Below are positions 6,152-9,232 of a DNA stretch of 9,232 bases, in pieces (positions within the stretch are counted from its first letter, which is position 1; every line of letters begins with the position of its first letter). Both the position numbers and the translations under genes were made by a program. The stretch lies in contig CADCOF010000261.1 in assembly GCA_902802975.1 (NCBI GenBank), forward strand, positions 1-9,232. The letters run 5' to 3'. The stretch comes from an uncultured Ruminococcus sp. Lineage in GTDB: Bacteria; Bacillota; Clostridia; Oscillospirales; Acutalibacteraceae. The notes beneath the pieces are model-generated. The model was not told the origin of the DNA. It ran no database searches and saw only the letters and a list, made by a program, of their open reading frames with translations.

Positions 6152-6469
6152 TCAAAAACCATACGTATGAAGGAAACTGAATATTTCTTCTTCTGTGTGA
6201 TAACCTGTCATACGAGCCATAGGCTTTCCTTCATTAAACAAAATTAAGGTCGGAACCGATCTCACTTCGTATTTTTCACATATTTCCGGAAGGTCGTCAA
6301 TATCCGCTCTGCACACATACACACCAACGTCCGAATCGGCGATATCTTCAATAATTGGCATCATCATCATACACGGACCGCACCAAAGTGCAAAAAAATC
6401 CAGTAATACAGGCTGTGTGTTATTGAGTACAACTCGCTCGAAATTTTTATCGGTAATTTCAAAATCCAT
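6152..6469 (-). CDS. trxA: Thioredoxin
   Basis: A 105-residue cytoplasmic protein-disulfide reductase of usual length. The active site W29-C-G-P-C33 is intact, Asp24 (in LLDFFA) corresponds to the buried acid, and cis-Pro73 in SVPTL lies opposite the active site. The C-terminal helix TEEEIFSFLHTY completes the fold. Odd points: the Lys that usually follows WCGPC is Met, giving MMMM at 34-37 (a run of four ATG codons), and two extra Cys (53, 64) are present. GGAG lies 11 nt before ATG 6469, a slightly long spacing. The gene follows rpsR by 81 bp across a terminator, and I see no convincing promoter of its own, so it may depend on read-through. Paralogues elsewhere in the genome cannot be excluded, so the symbol is nominal. 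Confidence 0.93.
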   Translation of the reverse strand: MDFEITDKNFERVVLNNTQPVLLDFFALWCGPCMMMMPIIEDIADSDVGVYVCRADIDDLPEICEKYEVRSVPTLILFNEGKPMARMTGYHTEEEIFSFLHTYGF

Positions 6470-6501
6470 AAGTGCTGCATCTCCTTAAAATTTAAACATA
6501 T

Positions 6502-6535
6502 AAAAAGAGCCGCCTGCAAAAAGCACGACGACTCT
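6502..6535 (-). terminator. Terminator of the rpsF-ssb-rpsR operon
   Basis: On the minus strand a stem of about 12 bp (6535-6523 with 6517-6506, two G-U pairs and one bulge) encloses a TTTTT loop and is followed by a T-tract (6506-6502). It begins 16 bp after the rpsR stop and separates rpsR from the thioredoxin gene. Confidence 0.82.
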
Positions 6536-6550
6536 GTAAGTATCAATTTA

Positions 6551-6802
6551 TCAGTCGCTTGTGTACGGCAAAAGTGCAAGATGTCTTGCTCTCTTAATAG
6601 CAACTGTAAGTGCTCTCTGATGATGAGCACAAGTACCTGTTACACGTCTGGGAAGAATCTTTGCACGCTCAGACAAATAACGGCGAAGCTTACCAACGTC
6701 TTTGTAGTCGATGTTGGCTACGTTGCTCTCGCAAAATGCACAAACCTTTCTGCGACCTCTGCGACCGCCGCGGCGGTTATCTCTCTCAGGTCTGTCAGCC
6801 AT
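6551..6802 (-). CDS. rpsR: 30S ribosomal protein S18
   Basis: An 83-residue small-subunit protein that binds 16S rRNA in the platform as a heterodimer with S6. The Arg/Gly-rich N-terminus ([10 protein letters not shown]) is followed by the conserved core [23 protein letters not shown] and the end [13 protein letters not shown]. It keeps a zinc-site pattern, C21-x-x-C24 and C58-x-x-H61, the zinc-binding (C+) form that some Firmicute S18 proteins such as that of B. subtilis have lost. AAGGAG lies 8 nt before ATG 6802, and the gene is 53 bp after ssb, the last gene of the operon. Confidence 0.98.
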   Translation of the reverse strand: MADRPERDNRRGGRRGRRKVCAFCESNVANIDYKDVGKLRRYLSERAKILPRRVTGTCAHHQRALTVAIKRARHLALLPYTSD

Positions 6803-6855
6803 TTTTATCGCTCCTTTTTATCAATATCATCATTTTGTTAAGATCATAATTAAGA

Positions 6856-7359
6856 TCAGAATGGAAGATCCTCATCTATCGGAATCTCTGCAAAATCGTT
6901 TGTGTTACCGTTTGAGTACACTGACGGGTCGGGGGTCTGATTGATGGGAGCCTTCTGAGCCACAGGCGCAGGTGCGGGTGTGGGCGCAGAATACGCTCCG
7001 CCTTGATAAGCTGAACCGCTGTAGCTGCCGCCGCTTTCCTTTTTGCTGCCCGTAAAGCTTGCATTATTTACAACAACATCTGTTGTGTACACCTTAACGT
7101 TATCTTTATTTACATAAGAACCTGTTTGTATAGAACCCTCTATCGCAACCATCTGTCCTTTTGTAAAATAACGAGCAATAAATTCAGCAGTCTGACGCCA
7201 TGCAACGCACGAAATAAAATCAGTCTTTTTCTCCTCTGTGTTCTTTGAAAAAACCCTGTCAACCGCTACAGTAAAGCGACAGTAAGAAAGACCCGAAGCA
7301 GTAGTTCTGAGTTCGGGGTCAGCTGTAAGTCTACCCATAAGTACTACAACATTAAGCAT
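6856..7359 (-). CDS. ssb: Single-stranded DNA-binding protein SSB
   Basis: A 167-residue protein that coats single-stranded DNA at forks and recruits repair factors. Residues 1-105 are the OB fold, with MLNVVVLMGRLTADPELR, the FISCVAW block (Trp54) and GQMVAIEGSIQTGSY. A disordered Gly/Ser/Ala/Pro/Gln linker follows (about 110-155, including APTPAPAPVA), then the acidic interaction tip DEDLPF at 162-167, through which SSB contacts partners that in other bacteria include RecQ, also encoded here. The ribosome site AGGAGGA overlaps the end of rpsF (7371-7365), 5 nt before ATG 7359; the 11-bp gap implies coupled expression. The rpsF-ssb-rpsR order is the widely conserved one and marks this as the housekeeping SSB rather than a mobile-element copy. 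Confidence 0.98.
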   Translation of the reverse strand: MLNVVVLMGRLTADPELRTTASGLSYCRFTVAVDRVFSKNTEEKKTDFISCVAWRQTAEFIARYFTKGQMVAIEGSIQTGSYVNKDNVKVYTTDVVVNNASFTGSKKESGGSYSGSAYQGGAYSAPTPAPAPVAQKAPINQTPDPSVYSNGNTNDFAEIPIDEDLPF

Positions 7360-7370
7360 AATAATCCTCC

Positions 7371-7715
7371 TCAGGCCTCTGTCTTATCAAGCTTAACGGA
7401 CTTTGCGCCATTCTCGTCTTTTTCATCTTTCTTGATGATAAGTGAACGGAGAACACCATCTGTGATCTTATATCTTCTGTCAAGCTCTGCAGGGAAATCA
7501 ACATCACTTGTGAAGTTGAAGAGAACATAATAGCCTTCCGATTCCTTACGGATTTCGTAAGCAAGTACTCTTTTTCCCCAATCATCGACACTGTTCAATG
7601 TTGCGTGACGTTCGATAACGCCCTTAAAGTAATCTATTACCTTTTTCGCGCCCTCTTCGCCGAGCTTTGAAGAAACTACAAGCACAGACTCATAATCATA
7701 CTGTAATTTTTCCAT
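7371..7715 (-). CDS. rpsF: 30S ribosomal protein S6
   Basis: A 114-residue protein with the S6 ferredoxin-like fold: strand YDYESVLVV, helix EEGAKKVIDYFKGVIE, strand VDDWGKRVLAYEI with the conserved Trp-Gly-x-Arg-Leu-Ala-Tyr block, then ESEGYYVLFNFTSD and a helix-strand pair with DRRYKITDGVLRSLIIK. The last 15 residues are a charged tail. S6 pairs with S18, encoded two genes downstream, on the 16S rRNA platform. The strong site AAGGAGGTG lies about 9 nt before ATG 7715. It is the first gene of the operon, behind a consensus promoter and a structured leader that probably gives feedback control. Confidence 0.98.
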   Translation of the reverse strand: MEKLQYDYESVLVVSSKLGEEGAKKVIDYFKGVIERHATLNSVDDWGKRVLAYEIRKESEGYYVLFNFTSDVDFPAELDRRYKITDGVLRSLIIKKDEKDENGAKSVKLDKTEA

Positions 7716-7789
7716 TTTTTAGCACCTCCTTCTGGACTCTGGCTCCGCTTCTCTCGGAGCAAGGAATACCCTACAAAACACAGGGTAAC
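7716..7789 (-). promoter_or_regulatory. Structured rpsF leader, likely S6:S18 autoregulatory element
   Basis: The transcript before rpsF can form hairpin TACCCT/AGGGTA (7787-7782 with 7772-7767) and hairpin GCTCCG/CGGAGC (7760-7755 with 7747-7742, 7-nt loop). TTCCTT (7766-7761) can also pair with AAGGAG of the ribosome site (7731-7726), enclosing the second hairpin and hiding the start region. mRNA leaders bound by the S6:S18 complex are established for rpsF operons in many bacteria and depend on a conserved CCG; a CCG is present here, but in my fold it is base-paired, so the match is not confirmed. Confidence 0.6.
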
Positions 7790-7796
7790 AAATGTT

Positions 7797-7825
7797 ATTA
7801 TAAACCATTCGAAGAGATTTGTCAA
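7797..7825 (-). promoter_or_regulatory. Consensus sigma-A promoter of rpsF-ssb-rpsR
   Basis: A perfect -35 TTGACA (7825-7820) and a perfect -10 TATAAT (7802-7797) are 17 bp apart, as expected for a strongly expressed ribosomal operon. The start would be near 7790. The promoter begins only 14 bp after the rodA stop, with no terminator between, so some rodA read-through may enter the operon. Confidence 0.92.
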
Positions 7826-7839
7826 GAATTTTTTCAAAT

Positions 7840-8979
7840 TTATTTATGAGACTTTACGATGAGCCGTTCGTCATCGCTGTAGTAATTCACACTTTGCACC
7901 ATTCCCACACACAGCATCAAAGCCAATAACGAGGTACCGCCCGCGCTGAAGAAAGGAAGCGTCACCCCCACCACCGGCAAAAAGCCGAGAACCATTCCCA
8001 GGTTTATCGATATCTGAGAAAACAGCATTGCAAAAACGCCTATACATAAATATTGACCAAACTCATCCCGCGCAGCTGCCGATTTATAAAATATTCTGAA
8101 CAGCATAAGGATAAAAAGGAGCAGCACGATACAGCAACCGATAAAGCCCAATTCTTCCCCGATAACGGTAAAAATAAAATCGTTTTCTTGTTCCGGTACT
8201 ATTGCCATTTCCACTCGCTGCCCTTTATACAGCCCTTCTCCAAGATAACCGCCGGAGGAAATGGACAATTTGGCCTGATACTGCTGCCATCCGTACATAG
8301 CGTCACCGCTGTCTTTGTTAAACAAGACAAGGAATCTGTTGCGTTGGTCATCGTTCAAAATACTTGTCCATACAAAAGGAGCCGCCAATAATACGGCAAA
8401 AAACGCGGCGGTATAATATCTGAACTGAATGCCTGCAGCAAAAGTCATAATTATGAAAATCAGTGCAAATATCAATGCCGAACCGTCGTCGCCCTGCATA
8501 TGAATCAGCAGCACCGGAAACACGCCGTGTAACCCAAGCAGCAATACATGTGGAAATGACCGGAGCTTATTATTTTGAGACAAATAACACAGATGAAATG
8601 ACATAGTGACAATAAAACACATTTTAACAAGTTCACTCGGCTGCAGAGAATATCCGTTAACGTTTATCCATGCTGTATCATCTGTGCCTTCTACTTTTGT
8701 TCCGAATACAAAAACGAGTGCTATAAGCCCTATGCCCCCAACAGCGGCAAGCCACCATAGTTTTTTTATGTATTTATAATCCAGACAAGAAATAACAACG
8801 GAGCCAACCGCACCCAAAGCAAGCGCAATTGCCTGCGTCCGCAAATAGTTATAATCCCCCGCGCGCTGCATGCTTGAAATAATTACCAAACTATATATAT
8901 TTATAATAATAATAAGCAGCCATAAAAATTTATCCGTATATTTATAATAATCACTTACTTTTTGTAGAACAGAATTCAT
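7840..8979 (-). CDS. rodA: Peptidoglycan glycosyltransferase RodA (SEDS family)
   Basis: A 379-residue polytopic membrane protein with about ten transmembrane helices. SEDS proteins polymerise lipid II into glycan strands with a class B penicillin-binding protein; RodA works in side-wall elongation. Landmarks are GYSLQPSELVK (Gln113-Pro-Ser-Glu116), the loop motif MQGDDGSAL at 161-169 where many relatives have QPDLGTA, GGYLGEGLYKGQ, and VPEQENDFIFTVIGEELGF, in which Asp267 corresponds to the essential SEDS aspartate, then LPFFSAGGTS near the end. The last two blocks favour RodA over FtsW, although a sporulation or division paralogue is possible. ATG 8979 is chosen because the promoter lies at 9016-9044; the longer frame to 9105 would start upstream of it. 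The ribosome site (AAGAAG, 7 nt before ATG) is weak. No penicillin-binding protein or mreBCD gene is in the window. Confidence 0.92.
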   Translation of the reverse strand: MNSVLQKVSDYYKYTDKFLWLLIIIINIYSLVIISSMQRAGDYNYLRTQAIALALGAVGSVVISCLDYKYIKKLWWLAAVGGIGLIALVFVFGTKVEGTDDTAWINVNGYSLQPSELVKMCFIVTMSFHLCYLSQNNKLRSFPHVLLLGLHGVFPVLLIHMQGDDGSALIFALIFIIMTFAAGIQFRYYTAAFFAVLLAAPFVWTSILNDDQRNRFLVLFNKDSGDAMYGWQQYQAKLSISSGGYLGEGLYKGQRVEMAIVPEQENDFIFTVIGEELGFIGCCIVLLLFILMLFRIFYKSAAARDEFGQYLCIGVFAMLFSQISINLGMVLGFLPVVGVTLPFFSAGGTSLLALMLCVGMVQSVNYYSDDERLIVKSHK

Positions 8980-9015
8980 ATCAGCACTTCTTTTTTCAAA
9001 ATTTAGACTATTTAT

Positions 9016-9044
9016 ATTATATAAAACATTTTTGTTATATTCAA
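9016..9044 (-). promoter_or_regulatory. Promoter of rodA
   Basis: On the minus strand, -35 TTGAAT (9044-9039) and -10 TATAAT (9021-9016) are 17 bp apart, with the start expected near 9009, 30 nt before ATG 8979. The region is very AT-rich, so chance matches are easier here, but spacing and position are right. Confidence 0.7.
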
Positions 9045-9072
9045 GTGAAAAAACAAAAAATGTAATTATTTT

Positions 9073-9107
9073 ACTATAAATGAGCAAAAAAGTAAAAATG
9101 AACAAAA
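9073..9107 (-). repeat. 35-nt repeat, copy 2
   Basis: The minus strand here matches 5442-5476 of the plus strand at 34 of 35 positions. This copy lies upstream of the rodA promoter, and its right end overlaps the left arm of the nested inverted repeat at 9097-9150. Confidence 0.85.
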
Positions 9108-9150
9108 TTTCTTGCTAAACTTTTGATAGACGTATCAAAATTTGTTCATT
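9097..9150. repeat. Nested inverted repeat upstream of rodA
   Basis: Outer arms AATGAACAAA (9097-9106) and TTTGTTCATT (9141-9150) are perfect 10-bp complements. Inside, TTTTGATA (9121-9128) and TATCAAAA (9133-9140) form a perfect 8-bp stem with loop gacg; 9107-9120 is left unpaired. On the minus strand it is followed by T-rich sequence, so it could terminate a minus-strand gene lying to the right of the window. An operator or an element end is also possible. Confidence 0.65.
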
Positions 9151-9184
9151 CAGACTGTGCCAAAAGTTCTGAGCATGAACCCCT

Positions 9185-9232
9185 CCACCGCCTTACGGCG
9201 GTTGGGAACCGTCCCCGACGGCTGGGAGCCGT
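9185..9232. repeat. GC-rich hairpin array at the window edge
   Basis: A stem ACCGCC/GGCGGT (9187-9192 with 9197-9202) is followed by two units at a 20-bp period: CGGTT-ggg-AACCG (9199-9211) and CGGCT-ggg-AGCCG (9219-9231). The units differ by T-A to C-G at the same stem pair, so pairing is preserved. The block is far richer in GC than its surroundings, and the window ends inside the second unit, so the array may continue. No gene lies in 8980-9232. Confidence 0.65.

Noticed and set aside
6581..6944. Overlapping plus-strand ORFs across rpsR and ssb
   Set aside because: They lie antisense to ribosomal protein S18 and SSB, which are unambiguous.
8053..8391. 112-codon plus-strand ORF inside rodA
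   Set aside because: It is a shadow of the membrane-protein frame, with no start signals or domain.
8980..9105. N-terminal extension of RodA by 42 residues
   Set aside because: The extension spans the -10 and -35 boxes and part of a repeat, and RodA proteins normally start just before the first helix, as from ATG 8979.
1..9232. Defence system or mobile-element cargo built around recQ
   Set aside because: RecQ has the normal housekeeping architecture, with no nuclease, transposase, integrase or toxin genes nearby.

Overview
The window reads as a chromosomal stretch of an anaerobic Firmicute of the Clostridia, most likely the Ruminococcus/Oscillospiraceae group. The support is a C-terminal type I dockerin at the left edge, Firmicute-style Shine-Dalgarno sites and AT-rich sigma-A promoters, a YerC/TrpR-like regulator, a dispersed hairpin repeat of a kind I associate with that group, and a clostridial-type RodA. 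The assignment is inference; no rRNA is present to confirm it.

Left part, plus strand. Positions 1-708 hold the 3' end of a secreted dockerin protein with a long TPDTP linker, closed by a strong terminator at 808-843. A sigma-A promoter at 865-893, overlapped by a perfect 10-bp inverted repeat, starts a compact operon: yerC (956-1273), a YqeM-like SAM methyltransferase (1277-2017) and hslO, the redox chaperone Hsp33 (2039-2983). A palindromic repeat and a further hairpin follow.

Middle. A small lipoprotein gene (3122-3379, minus) is divergent from a complete recQ helicase gene (3583-5397, plus), which ends at a perfect 12-bp hairpin terminator. An unrecognised two-helix membrane protein (5476-6057, minus) with its own promoter converges on recQ.

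Right part, all minus strand, read from right to left: rodA (7840-8979) with its own promoter; then the conserved rpsF-ssb-rpsR operon (7715 down to 6551) driven by a perfect-consensus promoter and a structured leader of the kind bound by S6:S18; a terminator; and a thioredoxin gene (6152-6469). This is housekeeping content: cell-wall elongation, ribosome assembly, DNA replication and repair, and thiol redox/proteostasis (Hsp33 and thioredoxin).

I found no defence system, CRISPR array, transposase, phage gene, tRNA or rRNA, and nothing I would call a new biological system. The unexplained signals are non-coding: a 35-nt sequence present twice (34/35 identical) in opposite orientation at 5442-5476 and 9073-9107; a hairpin array at the right edge with a compensatory base-pair change between units; a nested inverted repeat upstream of rodA; and the operator-like palindrome on the yerC promoter.
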